A stretch of 64,000 nt of DNA from positions 4,216,001 through 4,280,000 of the forward strand of contig NZ_LR134355.1 in the NCBI RefSeq assembly GCF_900637205.1. The letters run 5' to 3'. Numbering within the stretch: position 1 is the first letter of the stretch; every line of letters begins with the position of its first letter. This document shows, piece after piece, positions 7,850-16,095 of the stretch. Position numbers and translations under genes: made by a program. The DNA comes from Mycolicibacterium chitae (GTDB lineage: Bacteria > Actinomycetota > Actinomycetes > Mycobacteriales > Mycobacteriaceae). The notes below the pieces were generated by a model. It had not been told where the DNA came from. It saw only the letters and a list, made by a program, of their open reading frames with translations, and did not search any database.

Positions 7850-8536
7850 TCAGCCTTCCAGCTTGTATCCCAGGCCTCGCACGGTGACCAGCAGCACCGG
7901 ATTCGCGGGGTTGGACTCGATCTTGGACCGCAGCCGTTTGACGTGCACGTCCAGGGTCTTGGTGTCGCCGACGTAGTCCGCACCCCAGACCCGGTCGATG
8001 AGCTGACCGCGGGTCAGCACCCGTCCGCTGTTGCGCATCAGGTATTCGAGCAGGTCGAATTCCTTGAGCGGCAACGTGATCGGATCTCCGTTGACGCTCA
8101 CCACGTGGCGCTCGACGTCCATCCGGACCGGGCCGGCCTCGAGCACCCCGACGTCGCCGGCGACGTCGTCGACCTCGCCGCCGCGGCGCAGCACGGCCCG
8201 GATGCGGGCGATCAGCTCGCGCGCCGAATACGGCTTGGTCACGTAGTCGTCGGCACCGAGCTCGAGCCCGACGACCTTGTCGATCTCGCTGTCCCGCGCG
8301 GTCACCATGATCACCGGCACGCTCGAGCGCAGCCGCAGTTGCTTGCACACGTCGGTGCCGCTCATCCCGGGCAGCATCAGATCCAGCAGCACGATGTCGG
8401 CGCCGGACCGCTCGAATTCGGCCAACGCGCTCGGCCCATCGGTCACCACGGTGGCCTCGAACCCCTCCTTGCGCAGCAAGAACGCCAAGGGATCGGCCAG
8501 CGACTCCTCGTCCTCAACGATCAGCACACTGGTCAT
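7850..8536 (-). CDS. regX3: Response regulator RegX3 (OmpR/PhoB family)
   Basis: 228 residues. The receiver domain (1-115) has the acidic pocket E8/D9, phospho-acceptor D52 (LLDLMLPG) and the KPYSARELIARIRAVLRR switch region. The C-terminal winged helix (LKEFDLLEYLMRNSGRVLTR, LDVHVKRLRSKIE) binds DNA. It is the partner of SenX3, encoded 28 bp upstream on the same strand, and controls the phosphate-starvation response in mycobacteria. The 28-bp intergenic gap is short; the MIRU-type repeats present in this gap in M. tuberculosis are absent. Confidence 0.97.
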   Translation of the reverse strand: MTSVLIVEDEESLADPLAFLLRKEGFEATVVTDGPSALAEFERSGADIVLLDLMLPGMSGTDVCKQLRLRSSVPVIMVTARDSEIDKVVGLELGADDYVTKPYSARELIARIRAVLRRGGEVDDVAGDVGVLEAGPVRMDVERHVVSVNGDPITLPLKEFDLLEYLMRNSGRVLTRGQLIDRVWGADYVGDTKTLDVHVKRLRSKIESNPANPVLLVTVRGLGYKLEG

Positions 8537-8564
8537 TGCCTACAACGGTCCTCTCTCGGATTTC

Positions 8565-9737
8565 CTACTCATCAACTAACCTCATCGCATCCCGGCGGGC
8601 CGGCACCGACAGCGTGAACGTCGACCCGGTGCCCGCCTTGCTCCACAGCCGGATCGATCCGTTGTGGTTGGCCGCCACGTGCTTGACGATGGCCAGGCCC
8701 AGGCCGGTGCCGCCCGTCGCGCGGGAGCGCGCCTTGTCCACCCGGAAAAAACGCTCGAAGACCCGCTCCTGATCGGCGGGCGCGATGCCGATCCCGCGGT
8801 CGGTGACCGCAATCTCGACGTTGTCGCCGCGCCGACGACGGCTGATCGACACCGTGGAACCCTGCGGCGAGTACGCGATGGCGTTGGAGATCAGGTTGGC
8901 CACCGCGGTGACCAGCAGGGGCTGATTGCCGACCGCCTCGAACCCCGCCGGGTCGTCGGTGGCGATCGTGATGTCGGCGTTGTCGGCGGCCACCTTGTAG
9001 CGCGAAATCGCCTCGGACACAATGATATCGATGTCGACGGTGTCGAAGTTGGGCATCTTCTCGGCGCCCTGCAGCCGGGACAGCTCGATCAGCTCGCCGA
9101 CCATGTTGGCCAACCGCTTGGACTCGCCGAGCACCTGCTCGCCGAAGCGGCGCACGGTCTCGGGGTCGTCGGCGGATTCCAGGATCGCCTCGGCCAGCAC
9201 GCCCATGGCGCCCACCGGGGTCTTGAGTTCGTGACTGACGTTGGCGACGAAGTCGCGCCGGGTGGCCTCCATCCGGGCCTGCTCGGACTGGTCGTCGACG
9301 AAGATCACCGCGTACTTGCTGTCGTCGGCGAGCCGGCGGACGTGGCCGCGGATGGACATCCCCGGCCGGCTGACCGGGCTGCGGCGCCGGGGCGACAGAT
9401 CCACATCGGTGTCGTCGCCGGTGGCCAAGGTGCGCTGCACGGCCCGCCAGGCCCGGTCGTCGAGCAGGCCGTCGTGCACCGGGCCCAGCTCGCCGTGCTG
9501 GGCGCGCTCGTTGATGAACACCACGTTGCGGTAGCCGTCGACCACGACGATGCCCTGCGGGGCCAGGTCGACGGTGTGCTTGAGCATCTGGGCGACGGCG
9601 AAGTTGGCCAGCTCGGTCGCCTTGCGCTGCCGGCGGCCGACCAGCCGCGGCCACACCCAGGCGCCGACGGCGACACCCGCGGCGAGACTCACCGCGGCCA
9701 CTACACCGGCCAGGGCCAGTGCCGACACCACACTCAC
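8565..9737 (-). CDS. senX3: Sensor histidine kinase SenX3
   Basis: 390 residues. An N-terminal membrane segment (about 5-30) precedes a PAS-like sensor region (50-150) and the dimerisation/H-box VANVSHELKTPVG with phospho-acceptor His169. The ATPase boxes follow: N (NLISNAIAYSP), G1 (VTDRGIGI), F (ERFFRVD) and G2 (GGTGLGLAIVKH). It phosphorylates RegX3. The start codon at 9737 gives MSVVSALALAG and a second membrane stretch is not obvious. It is the first gene of the senX3-regX3 unit; the 161-bp region upstream holds TTCAC-type repeats consistent with RegX3 autoregulation. Confidence 0.97.
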   Translation of the reverse strand: MSVVSALALAGVVAAVSLAAGVAVGAWVWPRLVGRRQRKATELANFAVAQMLKHTVDLAPQGIVVVDGYRNVVFINERAQHGELGPVHDGLLDDRAWRAVQRTLATGDDTDVDLSPRRRSPVSRPGMSIRGHVRRLADDSKYAVIFVDDQSEQARMEATRRDFVANVSHELKTPVGAMGVLAEAILESADDPETVRRFGEQVLGESKRLANMVGELIELSRLQGAEKMPNFDTVDIDIIVSEAISRYKVAADNADITIATDDPAGFEAVGNQPLLVTAVANLISNAIAYSPQGSTVSISRRRRGDNVEIAVTDRGIGIAPADQERVFERFFRVDKARSRATGGTGLGLAIVKHVAANHNGSIRLWSKAGTGSTFTLSVPARRDAMRLVDE

Positions 9738-9830
9738 GCGAAGATCGTACGCAGGTCAGTGAACGTCATCCCAGCAGCGAGCGGCCAAAACGAGACAAGT
9801 CACAGTCCGCCGACCAGGAGTTCGGGTGCC

Positions 9831-9858
9831 GTTCACCCCAGTTCATCTGGCGTTTGCC
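9831..9858 (-). promoter_or_regulatory. Candidate RegX3/PHO-type box upstream of senX3
   Basis: Three imperfect direct repeats on the plus strand: GTTCACC at 9831, GTTCATC at 9841 and GTTTGCC at 9852, spaced 10-11 bp, about 95-120 bp upstream of the senX3 start. PhoB-family regulators, including RegX3, bind tandem TTCAC-like half-sites one helical turn apart. Spacing between the first two copies is one base short of ideal, hence moderate confidence. Confidence 0.4.
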
Positions 9859-9898
9859 CGCCGCTTGCCCAAGGAGCTGCGGGCGGTGCGCCGGTGCG

Positions 9899-10645
9899 CT
9901 ACTTGGCGCCCTGGCTGGCCACCGCCGCCGCACCCGCGGCCGCGGCCTCGGGATCCAGGTAGGTGCCGCCGGGAACCTTCGGCTTCAGGTTCTCGTCGAG
10001 GTCGTAGCGCAGCGGGATGCCGGTGGGGATGTTCAGCCCCACCACGTCCTCGTCGCTCATGTTGTCGAGGTACTTGACCAACGCCCGCAGGGAGTTGCCG
10101 TGCGCGGCGATCAGCACGGTCTTGCCGGCCTTCAGGTCCGGGACGATGGCCTCGGTGAAGTAGGGCACGAACCGCGCCACCACGTCGGCCAGGCATTCGG
10201 TCAGCGGGCCGCCGCCGATGTCGGCGTAGCGCGGGTCGGCGTCCTGGCTGAACTCGCTGCCCCTCTCGATGGGCGGCGGCGGCGTGTCGTAGCTGCGGCG
10301 CCACGCCATGAACTGCTCCTCGCCGTACTTCTCCTTGGTCGCCGCCTTGTCCAGGCCCTGCAGCGCGCCGTAGTGCCGCTCGTTGAGCCGCCAGTCCCGG
10401 TGCACCGGGATCCAGTGCCGGTCGGCGGCATCGAGAGCGAGATTCGCGGTGGTGATGGCCCGCCGCATCAGCGAGGTGTAGAGCACATCGGGCAGCAGTC
10501 CCTGCTCGGCCATCAACTCGCCGCCGCGGACCGCCTCGGCGCGGCCCAGTTCGGTCAGGTCGACATCGACCCAGCCGGTGAACAGGTTCAGCGCATTCCA
10601 TTCGCTCTGGCCGTGCCGGAGCAGCACCAATGTGGAGTCAGACAT
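9899..10645 (-). CDS. gpm1: 2,3-bisphosphoglycerate-dependent phosphoglycerate mutase
   Basis: Interconverts 3- and 2-phosphoglycerate in glycolysis and gluconeogenesis. 248 residues, normal length for dPGM. The catalytic phospho-histidine is His11 in LLRHGQSEWN; other active-site elements are SLMRRAITTANL, WRLNERHYGALQG and the second histidine in IAAHGNSLRALVKYL. The ATG at 10643-10645 is selected over the open frame extending to 10684 because MSDSTLVLLRHG places the RHG motif at the usual distance. A short Ala-rich tail is present. It is downstream of the YbjN gene in the mshA unit. Confidence 0.96.
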   Translation of the reverse strand: MSDSTLVLLRHGQSEWNALNLFTGWVDVDLTELGRAEAVRGGELMAEQGLLPDVLYTSLMRRAITTANLALDAADRHWIPVHRDWRLNERHYGALQGLDKAATKEKYGEEQFMAWRRSYDTPPPPIERGSEFSQDADPRYADIGGGPLTECLADVVARFVPYFTEAIVPDLKAGKTVLIAAHGNSLRALVKYLDNMSDEDVVGLNIPTGIPLRYDLDENLKPKVPGGTYLDPEAAAAGAAAVASQGAK

Positions 10646-10700
10646 GCCCCGAATCTTCTCATGCCCGCCGGGGCGACGGGGCACTCGCGAGCCGCGAGCG

Positions 10701-11210
10701 CTATTCGTCGATCAGGTGCTCGAAGGCCGCGAGGTTCTTCAACGATTCGCCGCGCGCCACCCGCCACGCCCACTCCTTCTGGATGGACGAGCGAAAACCT
10801 AGTTCCAGCAACGTGTTGAAGTCCGAGTCGACCGCCTCGAGCACCTGCCCGAGGATCCGGTCGATCTCGTCGGCGGTGACCAGTTCCAGCGCCATCCGGC
10901 CGACGAGGTAGATGTCGCCGACGTTGTCCAGGGTGTAGGCCACCCCGTAGAGCCGATTGTTGCGCTTGAGCAGGAAGCGGTAGACCGCCTCGAAGTCCTC
11001 GTCGGGTTTGCGGCACACGAACGCCTCGACCCGCACCGAGTGCTCGCCGATGCTCAGGATGGTGTTGGTGGTGAGCTTGCGTTCCCCCGGCAGCGGCACC
11101 ACCAGCCCCGGCAGGCCGCCGTGCGCGCCCTCGTGCCGGGAGTAGTCCAATTCACGCTCGTCCAGCGCCGCCTCGATGAGCGCCTGCACCTGCTCCGACT
11201 GCGGACTCAT
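10701..11210 (-). CDS. YbjN-domain protein (Rv0487-like)
   Basis: 169 residues. The alpha/beta YbjN fold, related to type III secretion chaperones, is recognisable from LVVPLPGERKLTTNTILSIG, VRVEAFVCRKPDEDFEAVYRFLLKRN and VGRMALELVTADEIDRILGQVLEAVD. Its ATG (11208-11210) overlaps the mshA stop by ATGA, so it is translationally coupled to mshA, and gpm1 follows. YbjN proteins are thought to act as regulators or chaperones; the role here is unknown. Confidence 0.82.
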   Translation of the reverse strand: MSPQSEQVQALIEAALDERELDYSRHEGAHGGLPGLVVPLPGERKLTTNTILSIGEHSVRVEAFVCRKPDEDFEAVYRFLLKRNNRLYGVAYTLDNVGDIYLVGRMALELVTADEIDRILGQVLEAVDSDFNTLLELGFRSSIQKEWAWRVARGESLKNLAAFEHLIDE

Positions 11211-12502
11211 GCACGCACCCCACGTCGCCGGGTCCAGCGCCGCGCCCGCCGCACCGACGGCGCCCCCACGGTTTCCCGCGCGCTGCGGTGGTGCACCAGG
11301 TCGTAGTCGGTGATCGCCCGGCGGTAGGCGCCCAGCAGCGCGTCGACGGTGTGGTCCCAGGAGAAGGTCGAGGCGTGCGACACCGCGGCCGCGCCCATCG
11401 CGGACAGGTCGGCGTGCTGCAGCAGGTCGCCCAGCGCGCCGGCCCAGCGGTCGGGGTCGTGGCTGTCCACCAGCGCGCCGGTCTGTCCGTCGCGCACCGC
11501 CACCGGCAGGCCGCCGACCGCGGCGGCCACCACCGGCGTGCCGCACGCCTGGGCCTCGACCGCCACCAGGCCGAACGATTCCGAATAGCTCGGCACCGCC
11601 ACCAGATCGGCGGCGCGGTACACGTTGACCAGGTCCTCGCGAGACTGCGGCGGCAGGAACGTCACCCGATCGGAGATACCCAATTCGTCGGCGAGGCGGA
11701 TCAATCCGTCGGGGGCGGCCAGGCCGCTGCCCGACGGGCCGCCGGCGACCACGATGCGCACCCCGGGAATTTTGGCCGCCGCGCGCAGCAGCACGTCGGG
11801 GGCCTTGAGCGGCTGGATGCGTCCCACGAAGGCGACCGTCGGTTCGGCGGGCAACCCCAGGGCCGCGCGCGCCGCGGCCTGATCGCCGGGGGTGAAGGTC
11901 TGCAGGTCGACCCCGGGATGGACGATGTCGATCCGGGACGGGTCGGCGTTGTGCAGCGAAACCAGCTGGCACGCTTCGTCTTCGGTGTTGACGATGAGCC
12001 GGTCGGCCTCGTCGACCACCTGCTGCTCGCCGACTGCGCGCAGCGCCGGCTCGGGTGAGTCCCCCTCGGCCAGCGCCGCGTTCTTGACCGCGGCCAGGGT
12101 GTGCGCGGTGTGCACCTGCGGCACCGCCCAGCGGTCCCGGGCCAGCCAGCCGACCTGCCCGGAAAGCCAGTAGTGCGAATGCACGATGTCGTAGTAGCCG
12201 GGCTCGTGGGTGGCCTCGGCGCGCAGGACGCCCGCGGTGAACGCGCACAGCTGGGTGGGCAGGTCGTACTTGTCGAGGCCCTCGAACGGGCCGGCGACCA
12301 CGTTGCGCACCACCACCCCGGGGGCCACCGGCACCACCGGCGCATCGGCCGACGACGTCGCCCGGGTGAAGATCTCCACCTCGACCCCGCGCTGCGCGAG
12401 GTGCAGTGCGGTCTGCAGGACATAGACGTTCATCCCCCCGGCATCACCGGTTCCCGGCTGGGCCAGCGGCGAGGTATGGACCGACAACACTGCGACGCGC
12501 AC
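11207..12502 (-). CDS. mshA: D-inositol-3-phosphate glycosyltransferase MshA (mycothiol synthesis)
   Basis: Transfers GlcNAc from UDP-GlcNAc to 1L-myo-inositol-1-phosphate, the first step of mycothiol synthesis. 431 residues, GT-B fold, GT4 family. Visible landmarks are TGDAGGMNVYVLQTALHLAQRG (acceptor site), YDIVHSHYWLSGQ, HTAHTLAAVKN, VAFVGRIQPLKAPDVLLRA and the nucleotide-sugar E-x7-E motif in SESFGLVAVEAQACGTPVV. The GTG at 12500-12502 has an AAGGA upstream; the protein is the usual length for rapid growers. It heads a coupled unit with the YbjN gene and gpm1. Confidence 0.96.
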   Translation of the reverse strand: MRVAVLSVHTSPLAQPGTGDAGGMNVYVLQTALHLAQRGVEVEIFTRATSSADAPVVPVAPGVVVRNVVAGPFEGLDKYDLPTQLCAFTAGVLRAEATHEPGYYDIVHSHYWLSGQVGWLARDRWAVPQVHTAHTLAAVKNAALAEGDSPEPALRAVGEQQVVDEADRLIVNTEDEACQLVSLHNADPSRIDIVHPGVDLQTFTPGDQAAARAALGLPAEPTVAFVGRIQPLKAPDVLLRAAAKIPGVRIVVAGGPSGSGLAAPDGLIRLADELGISDRVTFLPPQSREDLVNVYRAADLVAVPSYSESFGLVAVEAQACGTPVVAAAVGGLPVAVRDGQTGALVDSHDPDRWAGALGDLLQHADLSAMGAAAVSHASTFSWDHTVDALLGAYRRAITDYDLVHHRSARETVGAPSVRRARRWTRRRGVRA

Positions 12503-12545
12503 ACTTCATCCTTACACCAGGGGTCGGTACCCCAGGTAAGCGCGG

Positions 12546-13805
12546 TCAGTGCGCGACGGCCGCGCTGACCCGCGGGCGGGTGGCGCGCCGCAACGCGCCC
12601 AGCGGATCGGCGTACAGCGCTCCCAGTGACACCACACCGGCGCCGACTTCCTGCACGCGGTTGCCGAAGGCGGTGATGCGGATCTCGCGGGACGCCAGCA
12701 CCGAGCGCTGCGCGTACGCGGCCTCGACGCCGGTGAGGGTCTCGGAGTATTCGGTGAACGCCTGCCCACCGACCACCAGGTCGTCCGGGTTGAGCAGATC
12801 GCGCAGCAGCGCGACGGCCTCGCCGAGCACCCGGGCCCGTTCGGCCAGCAGCCGCTGGGCGGACTCGTTGCCGCGGCGCGCGGCGGTCACGACCGCGGCC
12901 ACGGTGGACACCTCCGAGCCCTGCCCCGAGACGACGCCCAGCCGACGGGCCGCGGCCACCACCGCCTCGTCGCTGACGGTGGTCTCCAGAACCCTTGTGC
13001 CACCGAGCAATTCCGAGTGCGCCGGCAGGTTGGCGATGGTCCCGGGCCCGCTGCTGGGGCTGTGCACCCGGCCGTCGATGATCAGCGCGTAGCCGACGGT
13101 CTCCCGGGCGTAGACGTAGAGGCTGGTGGCGGGCGCGTTGAGGCGGCGCACTCCGAGCAGCAGTTCGGCCGCGGCCATCGCGTCGACGTGGGCGGCGACC
13201 GACACCGGCAGGCCCAGCGTGTCGGCCAGCACCGGACCCACCGGGGCCTGGCTCCAGCCCAACCGCGGGTGATCGACGACGCCGAGGCCGCTGTCGACGA
13301 TGCCGCCGGTGGCCACGCCGATCCACAGCGTCTGCCGGCGGTGCCAGCGGCTCAGGTAGCGCTGCACGCTGGCCGCCAGGGCCGCCAGCGCGGGCCCCTG
13401 CGCCCCGCGCGGGGTGGGCGTCTCGACCGCGTCCAGCGTGCGGCCGAACAGGTCGGTGGCCACGATGCTGGTGGTCTTGGCGCCGATGTGCACGCCGACG
13501 GTCAGGTAGGGCTCGTGGTTGATCTCGACCGGCACTCGGGGGCGACCGATGGCGCCGGAGGTGGCCAGGTCGGCGCGTTCGCGCAGCAGACCCGCCTCCA
13601 GCAGGGCGGTGACCTGCCGGTTCACCGTGGCGATCGAGAGTTTGGTGCTGCCGGCGATGGCGTCGCGGGCCACCGGTCCGCGCAGTCGCACCGCGGCGAA
13701 GACGGCCGCGGCGGCGCCGTCGGCGACCCGCAGGGCCGGCGGCACGACCTGGTGCCGGGAGCGCAGCGGATGCAGATGAGAAACGGGGGCGAGGGTGGTA
13801 CGCAC
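12546..13805 (-). CDS. ROK-family transcriptional regulator (Rv0485-like)
   Basis: 419 residues. An N-terminal winged helix (about 30-85; IAGSTKLSIATVNRQVTALLEAGLLRE) is joined to a ROK sugar-kinase-like domain (YLTVGVHIGAKTTSIVATDLFG, IGVATGGIVDSGLGV). The phosphate-binding DxGxT is altered to HIGAKT, so it is a regulator rather than a kinase. In M. tuberculosis the ortholog regulates a PE/PPE gene pair; no PE/PPE genes are in this window. It is divergent from the SDR gene across a 202-bp gap that contains a perfect palindrome at 13922-13935. Confidence 0.88.
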   Translation of the reverse strand: MRTTLAPVSHLHPLRSRHQVVPPALRVADGAAAAVFAAVRLRGPVARDAIAGSTKLSIATVNRQVTALLEAGLLRERADLATSGAIGRPRVPVEINHEPYLTVGVHIGAKTTSIVATDLFGRTLDAVETPTPRGAQGPALAALAASVQRYLSRWHRRQTLWIGVATGGIVDSGLGVVDHPRLGWSQAPVGPVLADTLGLPVSVAAHVDAMAAAELLLGVRRLNAPATSLYVYARETVGYALIIDGRVHSPSSGPGTIANLPAHSELLGGTRVLETTVSDEAVVAAARRLGVVSGQGSEVSTVAAVVTAARRGNESAQRLLAERARVLGEAVALLRDLLNPDDLVVGGQAFTEYSETLTGVEAAYAQRSVLASREIRITAFGNRVQEVGAGVVSLGALYADPLGALRRATRPRVSAAVAH

Positions 13806-13921
13806 GTGAGTTGTCCTAAGGGTCCGGTTCGGTTGGGGCGTCGAGGAAACCGCGCCAACCTGACGGAGTCAGGACATGTCAGACGCGGTGATTACCGGGA
13901 CAACAACACGACAGCGCCCCA

Positions 13922-13935
13922 CACGCCATGGCGTG
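13922..13935. promoter_or_regulatory. Perfect 14-bp palindrome in the ROK/SDR divergent promoter region
   Basis: CACGCCATGGCGTG is a perfect dyad located 117 bp upstream of the ROK start and 73 bp upstream of the SDR start. A ROK regulator's own operator would be expected in such a place. A TAGAGT hexamer about 10 bp before the SDR start codon could be its -10 element. No binding evidence exists. Confidence 0.35.
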
Positions 13936-14007
13936 CGGAGCGCGGCTGGTTCCCTGGTACCGGTTGGACACGGAGCAGAATTTAACACAGTCGCTAGAGT
14001 TGGCACG

Positions 14008-14778
14008 ATGACCGAATCTCACGACGGGGCCCAGAAGATCGCTGTTGTCACCGGGGCCAGCTCGGGCATCGGCGAAGAGACCGCGAAAGTTCTTGCAGCT
14101 CTTGGCTTTCATGTGGTCGTCGCGGCGCGGCGGGAAGAACGCGTGACGGCGCTGGCCGCCGAGATCGGCGGCACCGCGGCAGTGACGGATGTCACTGACG
14201 ACGCCTCGGCGGCGGCCCTGGCCGAGGTGGTGCGCGGGCTGCCAGGCGAGCTGTCCGTGCTGGTCAACAACGCCGGCGGCGCCAAGGGACTGGCGCCGGT
14301 GGCCGACGCCGACCTGGAGCACTGGCGCTGGATGTGGGAGACCAACGTGCTGGGCACGCTGCGGGTCACCCGGGCGCTGCTGGACCAGCTGGTCGCGTCC
14401 GGTGACGGTCTGATCGTCACCGTCACCTCCATCGCCGCCTTCGAGACCTACGACGGCGGCTCCGGCTACACCGCGGCCAAGCACGGCCAGGGCGCGTTGC
14501 ACCGCACCCTGCGCGGCGAACTGCTCGGAAAGCCGGTGCGGCTCACCGAGATTGCGCCCGGCGCGGTGGAGACCGAGTTCTCGCTGGTGCGCTTCGAGGG
14601 CGACGAACAGCGCGCCGACGCGGTGTATGCCGGCATCACCCCGCTGGTCGCGCGCGACGTCGCCGAGGTGATCGGATTCGTCGCCGACCGCCCGTCGCAC
14701 GTCAACCTGGATCAGATCGTGATCCGCCCCCGCGACCAGGCCCCCAACGGCCGGTTCAACCGCCGGGGCGCCCCGTAG
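14008..14778 (+). CDS. Short-chain dehydrogenase/reductase (Rv0484c-like)
   Basis: 256-residue classical SDR. Cofactor motif TGASSGIG at 15-22, structural NNAGG near 90, and a catalytic triad of Ser141 (TVTSIAAF), Tyr154 and Lys158 (YTAAK). ARREER after beta-2 suggests NADP(H) preference. The ATG at 14008-14010 fits the family start. Its 3' end overlaps the convergent lprQ gene by 23 bp. The substrate is unknown. Confidence 0.9.
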   Translation: MTESHDGAQKIAVVTGASSGIGEETAKVLAALGFHVVVAARREERVTALAAEIGGTAAVTDVTDDASAAALAEVVRGLPGELSVLVNNAGGAKGLAPVADADLEHWRWMWETNVLGTLRVTRALLDQLVASGDGLIVTVTSIAAFETYDGGSGYTAAKHGQGALHRTLRGELLGKPVRLTEIAPGAVETEFSLVRFEGDEQRADAVYAGITPLVARDVAEVIGFVADRPSHVNLDQIVIRPRDQAPNGRFNRRGAP

Positions 14779-16063
14779 ACGGGGTTTCCGTAGACAGCGT
14801 CGGGGCGTCCGTCGGGGTGGCCGGGACGGTGCTCGGCAGCGCCGCGCCGGACTCTTCGTCGGTCAGCGCCGACATCGCCGTCCAGTCGTCCCAGCCGATC
14901 ACCCAGTCCCAAATGTCGCCGTCGGCGTAGGACAGTTCGATGCGGGTCCCGGTGACCTCGACCGGATCCCCGTAGACCGCCGAGTGGAAGTACTGCTCGG
15001 CATCCTCGAGCGACAGGTTGATGCAGCCGTTGGTGACGTTCGCGTTGCCCTGCGAGCCCAGGCTCGCCGGGTTCGCGTGGATGAACTCGCCGTTGTTGGA
15101 GATCCGCACGGCGAACCGTTCGCGCAGGTTGGCGTACCCGGCGGCCGGATTGGTCATGTAGAAGTCCTCGTAGCGCTCGGTGACCACGTGGATGCCGCTG
15201 CGGGTGACGTTGCGGTCCACGTCGCCCTCGCCGTAGCTGCAGGGGAAGTCCATGATCACCCCGGCGTCGGTGAGCACCTGGATGCGGTGGCTGGCCGCGT
15301 CGGCGCGCACCACCTGGCGGCGGCCGATGGCGAAGTCCAGCGTGGAGTCCGCGGCCCCGTAGGCGCCGTCGCCGAAGTGCACGCCGTAGAGCGGGGCGTC
15401 CACGTGCACCGTGGTGCCGGCCGGGTAGTACTCGCGGGTGCGCCAGTGCAGCCGGGCGCCGGCGGCCTCGTCCGGCAGCCACGCCCAGCCGCCCTCGACC
15501 GGCGGCTCGGTGGTGACCCGCAGCGCGCGCTCGACGGCCGCCTTGTCGCTGATCGGCGCGTCGAACTGCAGGATGATCGGGGCGGCCACGCCGACGGTCT
15601 GGCCGTCGGCCAACTGGAACTGCCCGCCGACCACGCGCGTGGGGCTGACCGTGCGGAAGCTGCCCGAGACCGGCACCGCCTGCCCGTCGGCGCCCACCAC
15701 GGCGCCGTCCCAGGTGTAGGTCGCGTCGTAGCCCAGCGGTTCGGTGGTCACGAACGCGGTGCGCTCTCGATCGATGGTCCCCGCGACGGCCTTGCCGTCG
15801 GGATTGCGCAGCGTCATCCGCTGCAGCCGGCCGTAGCGCACTTCGACGCGCACCGGGTCGGTGGGCAGCACGTCGGTGGCGTCGGCGGCCGGGGTGAATT
15901 CGATCTCGGGGGCCGGCGGTGGCCCCGCTTCGGCGCCCGGGCCGTCCCCGGACCGCAGGCAGGCCGCCAGCGCCCCGGGCGTCAACACCCCCAGCGCCAA
16001 CGCGCCGATCGCTGTTCGCCGCGTGACCGCCTTCGGTGCCGCTGGATCGCGCGCTGGCCTCAC
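14756..16063 (-). CDS. lprQ: L,D-transpeptidase lipoprotein LprQ (LdtMt5-like)
   Basis: Forms 3-3 peptidoglycan cross-links or related linkages outside the membrane. 435 residues. The signal has a twin-arginine pair (R15/R16), a hydrophobic core and a lipobox LAAC with the lipid-modified Cys35. Two Ig-like domains (about 50-250) precede the YkuD catalytic domain, where His329 (FIHANP) and Cys347 (VTNGCINLS) form the active site, as in LdtMt5. The Thr/Pro-rich C-terminal tail is typical. The GTG start at 16063 is needed to include the RR signal. It lies downstream of murB on the same strand, 32 bp away, so a cell-wall operon is likely. Confidence 0.93.
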   Translation of the reverse strand: MRPARDPAAPKAVTRRTAIGALALGVLTPGALAACLRSGDGPGAEAGPPPAPEIEFTPAADATDVLPTDPVRVEVRYGRLQRMTLRNPDGKAVAGTIDRERTAFVTTEPLGYDATYTWDGAVVGADGQAVPVSGSFRTVSPTRVVGGQFQLADGQTVGVAAPIILQFDAPISDKAAVERALRVTTEPPVEGGWAWLPDEAAGARLHWRTREYYPAGTTVHVDAPLYGVHFGDGAYGAADSTLDFAIGRRQVVRADAASHRIQVLTDAGVIMDFPCSYGEGDVDRNVTRSGIHVVTERYEDFYMTNPAAGYANLRERFAVRISNNGEFIHANPASLGSQGNANVTNGCINLSLEDAEQYFHSAVYGDPVEVTGTRIELSYADGDIWDWVIGWDDWTAMSALTDEESGAALPSTVPATPTDAPTLSTETPSTGRPGG

Positions 16064-16095
16064 AGAAAAAAGGATACGGACCCCGTCGGCGCCGC

